Assembly: GCF_023065955.2 (NCBI RefSeq)
Contig: NC_079873.1
Coordinates: 101,718,128 to 101,782,127 of the forward strand
Length of the DNA: 64,000 bases
DNA from: Ursus arctos
Lineage: Eukaryota; Chordata; Mammalia; Carnivora; Ursidae
Direction: 5' to 3'
Part shown: positions 10,216 to 21,140 of the stretch, piece by piece
Layout: every line of letters begins with the position of its first letter
How positions within the stretch are numbered: position 1 is the first letter of the stretch
The notes under the pieces: generated by a model
What the model was told of the DNA's origin: nothing
Seen by the model: only the letters and a program-made list of their open reading frames with translations
The model's database searches: none
Made by a program: the position numbers and the translations under genes

Positions 10216-11754
10216 ATACTCTGAAGGTATTAATATTGTAACAGATTTCAAACCTGATGCCTCTGCCCACTTCTGTACTAGCATTTTGTGCCACAGCAGC
10301 TGTAGTAGAGACAGAGTGTGAAATTCGTAACTAAAAGGGGAAACCAGGGAGATGGAAGCACCAGTGTGAGGGAGAAGCAAGGGCCACTTAATTGCAGAGA
10401 TCATGGTGCTATTTTTTACTCCTAGCTGAGAATGTAAATGATGCCATCATCAACTATTCTTTGGCAATATTTCTTAGTATTCAGAGTACAGTTGTGTGGT
10501 CCGAAAACAATTTAAATTGAACAAAAACTAGTGCTGCTTTGACTGATTCTGATATTGGATTCTTCCCTTCCCCTCCCCTCCCCCCAAACAGAGTTTCTTC
10601 TATGAATACACAGTGAGTCAATCTGGTATATCTTGATGGTTGAATAAGCTCTTTGATTTTTGAATTATTTTGAGATTAACTGAATTTGAAATGTGGGCTG
10701 CTTGCAATGTCTTGCTGGCACAAAAAGATGAGCTTTGTTATTGACAGAGAAGACTTGCACATGACATTTTTTAACATTATTTGCCTGTGCTGAACTCGTG
10801 TTCACTTCAGCCTGGCCTGCCTGCCTGGATGGGTGCTGTGAGGCCAGGTTCAAAAGTGCAATTTACAATATTCTCTCTTGACACCTGTGAACTGCCATGC
10901 AGCACGGAGGGACTGCTGCCTGGGGGACCAGACACATATTTCTTACCACAATCAAGGAACATTGTCCATTATATCAGGGTTTCTGAGAACTTGCATAATA
11001 TCCCAAATAAAAAAAAGCTGTCATCCAAGAATCATATTATGGGTAAGTTGATTCAGAATATCCCTGGAGCTGTTCAAGGGTTTGTATGTGAGCCCTACAA
11101 TCCTGTCCTTGGTCCCAAAGGAAAGCTAGCAATTTCACATCAGCCTTGGGTCCTTAGTCTGTGAACTTCAAGGTAATCAAGCATCCTCTATCTCCTTTAT
11201 TTCCATAGTAGCTCCCAAGCTTTCCTCTCTGTCCTCTTTGCTCCCTGTATTTATTTTCTTAATCCAAGATTCTGCTATCCATTTAAAATGATTATGTCTC
11301 CATACATACTGCCACCTCTACCGCACTATCCCTGCTCCCTTGTTACTTGCTCCTAATTTTGATATTCTTTTATTTTCTTTATTCTTTCTGGGCCAGTTTG
11401 TCCTATCCTATTCTTTCTTCCTTCAGGTTTTCTTCAGCTTATTTCCCTAGATTTACCATCTTCTACATACCCTATAGCAAAAAGCTAACCTGGCCAGTCC
11501 TGGAGAGAGTGGCTATAGCACAACACATAATGAAAGCACCCATGAGTAAGCACAATGCCTAGCTGGTCCACTCACCAACCTACTAGGAATTCTGCCTTAA
11601 TATATAGATAAAACTGAGTTTAAATAACCACGCAGTAATTTGCAAAGGCTGCTGCTTCTGAAGTGTTTATACCTTTTGCATTTCTGTTATACAGGGTAAA
11701 TCTTATATGCCAAGTGTTTATAGAACCATCAGCCTGAGGACACAATAGCACTAC
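10216..11754. other. Non-coding stretch with one 127-codon open frame
   Basis: The longest open frame outside any transposon lies here (10781-11164, plus strand, 127 codons). It has no recognisable domain and no low-complexity bias. A polypyrimidine tract ending in CAG sits upstream at about 10561-10592. Without a start context, homology or splice partner I do not call a gene. The rest holds no named repeat. Confidence 0.4.
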
Positions 11755-11801
<47 letters not shown>

Positions 11802-11860
11802 AGTAAAAGCCAACAGGCCTCACAAATAAATAAATGGTAAAAGCCAACAGACCTCACAAA
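11755..11860. repeat. (AAAT)n microsatellite plus a 34-bp tandem duplication
   Basis: AAAT units run from about 11755 to 11802. The following unit 'gtaaaagccaacaggcct' (11803) is repeated with one base change at 11837, each copy preceded by AAAT units, giving a 34-base period. Confidence 0.85.
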
Positions 11861-12224
11861 GGCCCCTTGGGAAATAAGCTAGCAATCAGTCAGGCAGTCC
11901 TTGGGCATGATGATAAGCAAGAGGGAGGCCCAATTACAAACACAACAAACCCAATATCTACTGAAACCCTAGCCCTGCCAGATTTTTCTGTCTCAAATTC
12001 GGGGTCAGCAAGAGTAGTGATGCCCCTGGGTAACTGACAAACAGCAACCTTCCCGCACATTCCCGCAGGACCTCTGTGCCATCACTGCTACCCAGTCAAT
12101 GTGCATACCACTGTGAAATGCTTCCTCCTTATCACCTTCCCTATCAGTCCCTACAGGCTCCAAGGTAAAATGAGTTAGAGAAAGCCCTCTTCTCTGCCAG
12201 TTATACCCTGCTTTTAGCTCACAC
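11861..12224. other. No gene or recognised repeat
   Basis: Non-coding sequence; the 67-codon frame at 11834-12037 begins in the tandem duplication and looks like chance. Confidence 0.45.
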
Positions 12225-12390
12225 AGCAGTGATAACTTGTACTCCTCTGGTCATACATAAGCTCTACAGATCCAACTCGTTTTGCTATTATCCCTACCAT
12301 TAGTATAATTGCAAGCAGCTTGAGGCAGGAGCTGTGTCTTTTTTTATCACACAGTCAATGCCCAATAAATATGTATTGGATTGAGTTGTA
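12225..12390 (+). repeat. L2 LINE 3' end
   Basis: L2 terminal signature: 'gcagcttgaggcaggagctg', then 'gtcaatgcccaataaatatg'. Diverged. Confidence 0.65.
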
Positions 12391-13744
12391 CTAGTCAGTA
12401 CCATTATCAGTATTAAATTATTCTGTTTCCCTCTTTATGCACTACAGATTTCTGCAGTCTTCTCCTTCTATTTGGTCTTTGTTTCATTGCTAAGACAAAA
12501 AATGAAGCTGTCATTTTAAATCCAGTGGCCGTCCCTTTATTGAAAGCTAATCATCCACAGGGTTTTTCTCTCCCACTGATACCATGTGAGGAAACAATTA
12601 GCAATATTTTTTCTGATGTCAGTAAATGACCTCAATATCAATCTTATCAGGCTTGCCTTTTGGGGGGGCTTATTCATAAATCAATTCAGGTTGCATTATA
12701 AATCAAAAAGAAGAAAAAGCAATTCCTAGCTTTCTCTTCTAATGTGAACACATCAGCTAGGTAATACCCTGATTAAAGTCTCAAGACTGTGTGAAAAATG
12801 ATCTTTTCAATTTTTTTCCTGTATACTTAATTTCCTAATCTGTTGAGATCACTTGTTCCAATAACTGTTTCTATATGTCCTGTCTGCTTACCCACTTATG
12901 TTCGCACATGCTCTTTTTCTCAAGATACTGGACGTATGGATCATTATCTACATTTCTGCCTATGTGCTTGCCACCCAATAATGGGCATATCTCCTAAATC
13001 CAAACTCAGTTCTCAAATTAGACAGTTCATTAACCATTTTCATCGGAAATTCCATTTCTTTCATGTTCCTTTCAGATTTAGCCAATAATTGTGGCTACTC
13101 TGATGACCGACATAACTTATCTTTAACCCTATTACTTTCTTGTACACATGTAAACTCAGAACATAAAGGCCTGAACTGGCCCTTGTCAGTGCACTAAATT
13201 TAGCAAATTTTCAGACAGATTACTCCTAGTTATTCATCTGGATATCCATGGTCTTTGTGAATCTTTCCAGAAAAAAAAGTTGTACTTCAAGATTGAAATG
13301 AGCCCAGAGTAAACGAAGACATAAACTCTGCATTCTCGGAATTCTCTAATTAATTGGTAGTAATCCTGTTTATACAGTTTCCATAGCCTCCATTTCTACT
13401 GAGGTCCTTTTCCCCTCAACCTCTCGGTCTCTGACATAACACATTTCACTTCCCCAAGTCATATAAGAGAAAGGTTATTTTCTGTATCTTTGTATATTCT
13501 TTACCTCCTCTGATCAATGTCACAAAGAATTAGATCAGCCTTTCTGGAGCCTAGTCCATTTGTTAAGAACTTTTGTCCATTTGCTAAGCAACAGATTTTT
13601 TTAAGCAGCAAGTATGCTATGCTGTAACTTGGTTAGAGACTTCCCAGTCAGTGTTACATGTGAATCCTGGGTCAAATAACTCAGCTACTGAAAGATTTTA
13701 ACTCTAAGGGTACCATGCCTTTGTTTATGTTCTAACAAGGTCAC
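12391..13744. other. No gene or recognised repeat
   Basis: About 1.35 kb of AT-rich single-copy-looking DNA. A near-direct repeat of about 15 bases occurs at 13553-13580 (tccatttgttaag and tccatttgctaag). No domain-bearing frame. Confidence 0.5.
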
Positions 13745-14720
13745 ATTGATTGCTGTAAAGAGAATAGGCCATACAGAAGGGTGGAAGCAGAGAAACCAAT
13801 TAATAGGCTCTTTCAATAAGCCAGATGAGAATAGATTATGCTTTGGATGAAAATGAGAGCAGTAGAGGTGGTGAGAAGTGGTCAGATTCTGGATATATAT
13901 ATTTTTAAAATATTTTATTTATTTATTGACAGAGAGAGAGACAGCCAGTGAGGGAGGGAACACAAGCAGGGGGAGCGGGAAAGGAAGAAGCAGGCTCCCA
14001 GTGGAGGAGCCTGACATGGGGCTCAATCCCAGGGCCCCGGGATCACGCCCTGAGCTGAAGGCAGATGCTTAACGACTGAGCCACCCAGGTGCCCCTGGAT
14101 ATATTTTAAACAGTAACAACAAGATTTCTAATGGGACCTGCAATTACTGAAATGGGAAAGAGGGAAAATTTTGAAGCAGGATCAAGAGTTATATTTGGAT
14201 ATTTTAAATTGAAGATGCTTTTTAGAAATCCAAGTGAAAATTAATACCAGGTAGTTAGCTAATTTGATTCTGGCCTTCAGGGAAGACTCTAAGCTAAATA
14301 CATAAATTTATGGGTAGAGATGGTGGTTAAAACAATGAAACTAGATGAGATCATCAAGGAAGCAAGAATAGATGGAGAAGAGTTCCAAGACATGGGGCCT
14401 AGAACACTCCAGCAATTAAAAGTCACAGAGATAAAGAAGAACCAGCAAAAAAGATTGCTAATGAGTGACTAAAGAGAAAATACGATCAACCTATACCTTG
14501 GAAGTCAGGTGAATAAATTGTTCCATGGAGGAAGGAATAATCAGCTATGACAAATACTGCTAAAAAAGCAAATAAGATGAAGACTGAGAATTAACCACTG
14601 AGTTCGGCAATTTGATTGTTTGTGACCATGATAAATCATTTCAGTAAAGAGGTGAGTGTTAAAGCCTGATTAGAATGGTTTCAGAAGAGAAGCTGTCCAG
14701 AATCTATACCTTGTCCCACT
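13745..14720 (-). repeat. L2 LINE, ORF2 region, antisense
   Basis: The reverse complement follows the L2 reverse-transcriptase region. 14575-14600 corresponds to the stretch just before the family's AAFDTVDH motif, and 13860-13890 to a more 3' part ('ggtggtgagaagtggtcag' on the plus strand). The frame is destroyed by many changes. A CAN-SINE sits inside at 13899-14094. This is a relic about 0.78 kb long without the insert. Confidence 0.7.
13899..14094 (-). mobile_element. CAN-SINE, antisense, nested in L2
   Basis: Arctoid-type SINE, with 'ggaacacaagcagggggag' and 'gaagcaggctcccagtggag' in the middle and head complement 'gagccacccaggtgcccc'. Perfect 10-bp TSD ctggatatat at 13889-13898 and 14095-14104. 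Confidence 0.95.
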
Positions 14721-15544
14721 AGTATTTCAGTTTGGGAGATCTCTCCCCCATCATGGGTAGGCTCAGCAGAAGAGTAATTGTTAGCTTCACCTCTTACTCC
14801 TCACCTTTCACTATGAATACCCAGGGATCCTGGTCCTTCTTCTACCAACCCTCTGATACAGCCAGGGAGCAGTCATGTGACAAGTTCAGCCAATCAGATG
14901 TTCTATTAGGGATTGCATTTTTCATAAAAGAAACAAGGAAAAAGAAGGTAACAATTATGACAGAAGTAGTGGTGGCAGCAGTGCCCTAAGTGATTCCTGC
15001 TATGACACAGTGTTACTATATTCACTGGAGCTTTTTCAGGTTTTGCTCTTTGCAAACTTGGTTTCCTAGCCTTCCTTCAATTATACGAATGTCTGATGTC
15101 CTTCACAAATATCTCCTTTAGTTTAATGTGGCCTGAGTGTGTTTGTGTTCCTTACAGCCCAGAACCCCAACTTACACAGTAACACAGTGTCATCATGAAG
15201 ACAGATCACTAGCTATAGTATTAAGGGTTGGCAGGGTAACTCATATTTTAGATAATTAGACCTGAGTTTTCCAACTATAAGAAGCCAAGGGATCAGGAAG
15301 ATTTTTTTCCTTGAAGTTTTTGCTGAAACAGCAAAAACAGCAGAGTCAACTCAGAACCAAGGGCATTATCTACCATTCAATTTGATAAACATGGATTATA
15401 CCATGTACCTAATAACTCAAGTAAAAAGAAGAAATAAAACCAGTGAGGGGTAGACTGTGATGGCAGCAGTTGGGGAAGTCCATAATGTTTGCCCAAATGT
15501 ATGGCCAAACAGGACTTCCTCATCTATTTCTTTTCCCCAACATG
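14721..15544. other. No gene or recognised repeat
   Basis: Non-coding. The 85-codon frame at 14732-14989 has no domain. 'ccaatcag' at about 14890 may belong to an old repeat, but this is too weak to call. Confidence 0.45.
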
Positions 15545-15558
15545 TTCTTTGACATTTT

Positions 15559-15742
15559 TAAAAAGATTTATTTATTTATTTTAGAGGGGGAGAGGCAGAG
15601 GGAGAGGGAGAGAGAATCATCAAGCTGAGTCTCTCTTGAGTGTAAAGCCCAACACGGGGCTCAATCCCAGGACCCTGAAATCATGACCTGAGCTGAAACC
15701 AAGAGCCAGACACTTCACTGACTGAGGCACCCAGGCACTCTC
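15559..15742 (-). mobile_element. CAN-SINE, antisense
   Basis: Reverse-oriented carnivore SINE ending 'gaggcacccaggcactc'. 14-bp TSD ttctttgacatttt at 15545-15558 and 15743-15756. Confidence 0.95.
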
Positions 15743-15989
15743 TTCTTTGACATTTTAAATACTCTTGATGGAGTTAGAGTCACAGTCAATTCTTTTTTTT
15801 TAAAGGAAGAAAAATTCTGTCCACCGAAGATCAATCAGAAATGAAGATAAAGTAGCTCTGAAATGTCAGCATCAATCAGTGGGGAAGGATAATCAATTTA
15901 CATGAGACTTTTCAAGGCTATATTAAATGTTCATTGTAAACCTATGACTTAAACTATCTTATTTCCTGGGATTATACATCTCTGTATAG

Positions 15990-16133
15990 ACTAGTTCTCA
16001 AATCTGGGGTCCATACCCAAAGACTCTAACTTACTGTCTGTGCTGTAAACCCTAAGCTCCCTGAGAGCAGTCCCCAGCACAATGCCTGACCTATGGTAAG
16101 TATTTAATAACTACTTGGTAAATAAATAAATAG
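15990..16133 (+). repeat. L2 LINE 3' end
   Basis: L2 terminal motifs 'taagctccctgagagcag' and 'gcacaatgcctgacc', then 'ggtaagtatttaataa'. It ends in AAAT units that grade into a purine microsatellite. Confidence 0.7.
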
Positions 16134-16143
16134 GAAGAAAAAG

Positions 16144-16175
<32 letters not shown>

Positions 16176-16270
16176 AAGAAAGAAGAAAGAGAAAGAAGAG
16201 AGAGAAAGAAGAAAGGAAGAAAGGAAGAAAGAAAGAAAAAAGAAAGAAAGGGTAAGAAAGGGGAAGGGAG
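16134..16270. repeat. (GAAA)n/(GA)n purine microsatellite
   Basis: About 135 bases nearly all A and G, with GAAA and AGAG units. It produces spurious antisense Ser/Phe/Leu-rich frames. Confidence 0.9.
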
Positions 16271-16539
16271 GAATAAATTGATTTTTAAAAACTTCTCTAG
16301 GAAAATAAAGACAATTTTGCATTGAATTTTTAGGGTGCCATCATTTCTTAATTCTTTGAGAAAATGTTTCTTTCTTAGCACTTGACAATGACTCGGAGTA
16401 AGTCATAGTTTGGACACTGTTGACATGAACAAGATAACTGATTATCCCAGCCTAAGGCAAAAGAGAAATATCTTCAAAATCCAAAGCAACCCTTCTTCTG
16501 TCCCAAGTGTGTACCAGCACATATAGAAGACAGTATTGC

Positions 16540-16635
16540 TTTAAGATAATTATAATAGGCATCACTTTTTGAATGCTTACTATGTGCTAGGAACTGTTCT
16601 AAGTGCTGTACACAGTATCTGATGATCTAGTCCAA
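16540..16635 (-). repeat. MIR SINE 3' part, antisense
   Basis: Antisense MIR terminal sequence 'tgcttactatgtgctaggaa...tctaagtgctgtacac'. Confidence 0.65.
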
Positions 16636-16692
16636 ATGTCAAGAGGAAAAAGTCAGATAGGGAAAAAGATAAGGGATAAGAATAATTATTAT

Positions 16693-16879
16693 AGGGAGCC
16701 TGGGTGAATCAGTCAGTAAAGTGTCTGCCTTTGGCTCAGGTCACATTCCCAGGGTTCTGGGATCAAGTCCCACACAGGATTCCCTGCACATCGGGGAGTC
16801 TGCTTCCTCTCCCTCTGCCCTGCCCCTCTGCTTATGTACTCACGCACTCGCTCTCTCAAAGAAATAAAAAAAAATTAAA
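16693..16879 (+). mobile_element. CAN-SINE
   Basis: Carnivore SINE with a diverged head (gggagcctgggtgaatcagt). Perfect 15-bp TSD aagaataattattat at 16678-16692 and 16880-16894. Confidence 0.95.
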
Positions 16880-16919
16880 AAGAATAATTATTATTGTAGC
16901 GATAATGACAATAATAACA

Positions 16920-17165
16920 ATAATAATGCTGGGCATTTACTATGTACAAAGAACCATTGTGCTTTTGCACAAATTATCTATCTCATATAATCCTCATAAC
17001 AACCCTGTGAGGTAGGAACTATAGTTATTCCAACTTTATGGATGAGGAGAGCAACACTTTACTTAACACAAGACCATACACCTAGTGAGTGGTGGAATCA
17101 GGACTCAAGCTAGGTCTGTATCACTGCAAAGCCTAAACTCTTACTCCTTCTGCTACGTTGCCTCC
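16920..17165 (-). repeat. MIR SINE, nearly full length, antisense
   Basis: Antisense MIR in complete order: 'catttactatgtacaaag', 'aatcctcataacaaccctg', 'ttatggatgaggagagcaac', then the tRNA-like head complement 'gtgagtggtggaatcagg' and on to about 17160. Confidence 0.85.
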
Positions 17166-17280
17166 CTCTTGGATAGCTGTTTGTCTTCAATTTGACTTTG
17201 TCAATTCAAATAAGACAATTATGTAGCAAATAATTTTACAAACAGAACAATGCTATAAAATTATAAGTATTTATTGTCAT

Positions 17281-18330
17281 CATTCATTTGTATACTGAAC
17301 ACTTAGTGCATTCCTTTTTAGATGATAGAGATGGCACCAGGTGCTGAGGATAGAGCTGTAAGCAGGACATGGTCCCTAACCTTAGGAGATCACAGTCTAG
17401 TGGAAGGAGCAGAGATAGCCGAAGAATTACAGTTAAATAGAGGAGGCAAAATGGGAGATGTGTGCACAATTATGGTAACATGGGACCACAAAAAAGAGGT
17501 ATTAACCTACTCTGGGAATGGGGAGGGCAGACAGGGACTATTTCCTAAAGAAGATAGATCTAAGCTGAATCTTAAAGATATGTCAAATTATACAGGCCAG
17601 GAAAATATAGGGAGATAAAGGCATTCTAGAAAAAGTAGACAATATATGCAAAGTATAAAAACAAAAACTGGCAAGGTATAGGGAAGAAACTAAGAATATT
17701 TCCAAGGTAAGGCTGGAAAAGTAGGAAGGATAAGATCTGGGAGGGCCTTAAATACCATATTAGGTAGGTTGAGCTTTATTCAGTAGGTAATGGGGAGGTT
17801 TTGCATAGTTTTAACCATAAAAATAACAAGATCATATTTCATTATAGAAGGATCTCACAGGTAGCAGTATGAGATAAAATAGAGAGCATAGTAGGGATAG
17901 AGTAGAAAGAACAAATGCAAAGAATATTTAAGAGAGAAAGTCAACTGCACATAGTGATTTATTAGATGCATGGTGAAATAAAGAAAAAATATGACTTTTC
18001 AATTGGGTAAAGAAACAGAGACATCAAAAGGAGGAATGGGTTTAGCAGGGAAATGATGAGTTCCATTTTAGGTATAAAGAGTTTGAATTGCCTGTGAGAC
18101 ACCCAGCTGGAGATGCTGGCAGACCATTGAATATATAATCCTGACATTTTAGGGAGATGTTGGGACTAAAAATATAGATCTGGGAATCATCAGCACACAG
18201 GTGATAAGTGGATGGCATTGCCCAGTGAGAGTGTTGACCTTGGCAAGAGTAGTTTTCATGAATAATGACAGCAGAAGCCAGGTTATAGTGGACTGAAGAG
18301 GGCCTAGATGTGTAAAAGTGGAGACAAGGA
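17281..18330 (-). repeat. L2 LINE, long antisense copy
   Basis: About 1 kb that reads as reverse-complement L2 from its 3' end ('gtgctgaggatagagctgt' near 17340) into the reverse-transcriptase region. Plus-strand markers are 'gagggccttaaataccata' (17742), 'tgagacacccagctggaga' (18094) and 'gggaatcatcagcacacag' (18182), the last being the antisense of the family's Y-A-D-D region. No intact frame. Confidence 0.7.
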
Positions 18331-19298
18331 ATGTGATCTATTTAAGGAACTAGGATGAGAAGAAAAAATAAGAAGGAATGGGACTGTGGGAAGGAAGGAA
18401 GAGATTTTGTTTGTAGAATAAAAGAAACTGAAACATGTTAATTGTTGCTTGTAAACTTGTTCAAGGTCCCTATTGAGATGGCAGTCTTATTGAAAATAGG
18501 CAAGTTAAATCCTTAGTAGTGGAGCATAGGAAAGAAGCCGAGCTCCCCAATTTCTGAGAAATTTAGTAATGATGATTCTGAAAAATAAAGTTGACAAAGA
18601 AGGATTATTTAAGAATAAAACAAATAAATTGGTGATCCACATGTTGGTATTTTTGGACTGTTAATAAAAGTTTAACAAAACAGGGTTCAATAATTCAACA
18701 TCACATTAAGCCAAAAAATATTTTAAAGGCTGTTTGTAGCTGCCCATAAATTGAATTGTGCAGCATGTGATTGACTTCCTGCCAAGAATATTTGCCTGTT
18801 CCAACTTAGTCTGCTTTATCTAGATACAGTAATTATTTCATTTTGGCAGACACATGTTTGAAATTAACACTGACCCCTACATTTTCCCCCCTCTGAGCTC
18901 TCCTCATCTCCCATTGTCTGACTAATAAGTCTGTTTATGACAAGGTCTCAACAGTAAAGGAATTTCAGAAAACATTTGCTTACAGATAGCGACTCACTAG
19001 AGGGGAGCCACAGTACTGGTCACACTGGGTCTGGTACCCAATAAGTAAATGGCCAGGCAGCCAAGTATCTGACTCATCTGTAAGCAGTTTCTGAGCAGAT
19101 GATGACTGCTGCCCTTCCATACCCCACCCAAGATTCTGGGCCTAATCACATTGGGTCATGTAAATAAAACAGGCAGTACTGGAAGTAGCTTAGCAAGCCA
19201 AGGCAACTTGATTTCATCCTGATAATTTGTTGTCACTACTTAGGAATCACTTCTGCCTCCATCTCCTGAACTCATGGAGGCACATTCCAGATAAGAGT
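18331..19298. other. No gene or recognised repeat
   Basis: Nearly 1 kb of non-coding, single-copy-looking sequence. Confidence 0.5.
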
Positions 19299-19309
19299 GC
19301 AGCTTGCCT

Positions 19310-19502
19310 GGGATGCCTGGGTGGCTCAGTCAGTTGAGGGTCTGATTCTTGGTCTCAGCTCAGGTTATGATCTCACGGGTTATGGGATCGAGCCCCACAT
19401 TGGGCTCCATGCTCAGCAGGAAGTCTGCTTGAGATTCTCTCCCTCTGCCCTTCCCCTACACACACTCTCTCTCTCTAATAAATAAATAAGTCTTAAAAAA
19501 AT
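19310..19502 (+). mobile_element. CAN-SINE
   Basis: Complete carnivore SINE (gggatgcctgggtggctcag ... aataaataaataag). 12-bp TSD with one mismatch (gcagcttgcctg at 19299-19310, acagcttgcctg at 19503-19514); the first G of the element may overlap the TSD. Confidence 0.95.
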
Positions 19503-19769
19503 ACAGCTTGCCTGCTTAGGAGACTATTTCTTAGTGTACACAAAGCTGCAAAACCCCTAAGATATCAAACGATACCTTTCGGTGCCAAACCCCCTCTCCC
19601 CAGCTGTGTATTGTATTTTGTCACCTGAGCCCAGAACAGTGCTACTGATACTCAGTCTCACAAAGAGCCTTCTAAAAACAAACCCTTCAGCTTCTTTCTA
19701 TAGTCTTCAGGTCCCCAGGGGCAAAGAAAGCCAGTCCATAGTGTCAATAAAGGTAATAGATACCATAAT

Positions 19770-20035
19770 AGCATTAGTTACCATGTTTTGAGGCACCTTT
19801 ATGCTGGACACTGTTTTAAATGGTTTATATATATTGGTATTTTTAATCCTTTCTACAACTTAATGAAGCTAGTACTTCTTATTATCATCCCCATTTTACA
19901 TGTAAGGCAACAAAGGCACAGAAAGGTTAAGTAATTTGTCAAAGGTTACTCAACAAGTAAATGGTGGAGCCAGCGTTCAAATCCAGGCAGCTTGACTCCA
20001 GAGCCCATGTTCTTTGCTACAGTGTTCTATTGCCT
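19770..20035 (-). repeat. MIR SINE, full length, antisense
   Basis: One of the best-preserved MIR copies here. In order: 'tatgctggacactgtttta', 'ccccattttacatgtaagg', 'ggttaagtaatttgtcaaagg', 'ggagccagcgttcaaatcc' and the head complement 'actccagagcccatgttct'. Confidence 0.9.
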
Positions 20036-20234
20036 TTCTAGACATAACGTCCTCACCATTAACCCTTCTCTATCTCTGACTCTAGTCACCTAAGCAGAGA
20101 AACTTATTTCTCCTGGGTCTCCTTCCTGCTATACACTTTAGTTAATGCATTGTGAAACCAGGTGGACCACTGATTCAGCATACAGTCAGATCACTTATCC
20201 AAGATCAGGCTGATCTAGGATACCCTACTATACA

Positions 20235-20320
20235 TAATTGAGATCATGTAAATAAAGCACTCCAAAGCAATGTTTGGTATACAGCAGGCATTCCAAAATA
20301 TGTGTTTGCTAGATAGTTAA
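20235..20320 (+). repeat. MIR 3' fragment
   Basis: Terminal MIR-like sequence 'gtaaataaagcactccaaagc...gcaggcattccaaaat'. Confidence 0.5.
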
Positions 20321-20894
20321 AAACAAACAAAAGGAAACTTCTAGTGCCCAAGCAAACCAGAAGAGAAGATAGCTGGTCAACCTGGAATAAAATCTTCAAG
20401 GAGGAGGGAGGAAGGGGACAACTAGGCACTTTAGGCACTGCCTTTTACTCCTCTTTCAACTGCTCCCTACCCCATCTACACATAGATAATGCTGTGGAAA
20501 AGAGCCATCTGAGTCTCTCCCAGGTGTGAGGTTCAATCTATGTCCCTTTAAGAAGCGTTAACAGAACAACAGCAAATGTAGACATAGAAAGAAGGTGGGG
20601 AGTGGAAAGGAAATGACACAATCAGTAACAAAAACTGTTCTGTCATACAAAGCAAGCCTCCACCACTACCCTTTTATAGAGTCAAAATAATTAAACCTCA
20701 GCTTTATTAATCATTTACATCTTACTACAAATAATCCTTTCCGAAAGGAGGGCTAGCTGCTAGTTGGTTTCCCTGGAAAGTGGGAGGTATTTGAAGGGCC
20801 TGATGATCTAAGGTTGGAAGAAAGAGCGACAAAAATAGTCTTCCCAGACGTCATAATCTTGTAATGTGCTTAATATACAATTGCCTCCTGTCAC
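20321..20894. other. No gene or recognised repeat
   Basis: Non-coding sequence. Overlapping 61- and 64-codon frames on opposite strands look like chance. Confidence 0.45.
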
Positions 20895-21140
20895 AGACAG
20901 GGTGGACTTCTCCATTAGGCACAATAGGCATAGTGCCTGAGGCCCAAAAAACTGCTTTGTGTTCTTTCAAAATTAAAAGGAAAACATGAACTTTTAGGTA
21001 GAAGAAAAAGTTTTAACATATAATATTAATATATTCATCTTTATACCAATATAGTCATAGGATCTGATTTTTAATATTTTTTTTATGGAGGAAGAGGCCC
21101 ATGAGTGCACAGGGCCCACAAAAGTCATAATGTGGCACTT
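20895..21140. repeat. Dispersed repeat of unknown family, copy 2
   Basis: Diverged second copy of the element at 4139-4412, in the same orientation. Shared block order: 'ttaggcacaataggcatagt', 'gcccaaaa', 'atgaacttttaggta', 'taatattaatatattc', 'tttataccaatatagtcata', 'tttatggaggaagaggccc'. Confidence 0.6.

Noticed and set aside
16091..16381. Minus-strand frames of 96 and 72 codons
   Set aside because: Low-complexity translation of the purine microsatellite.
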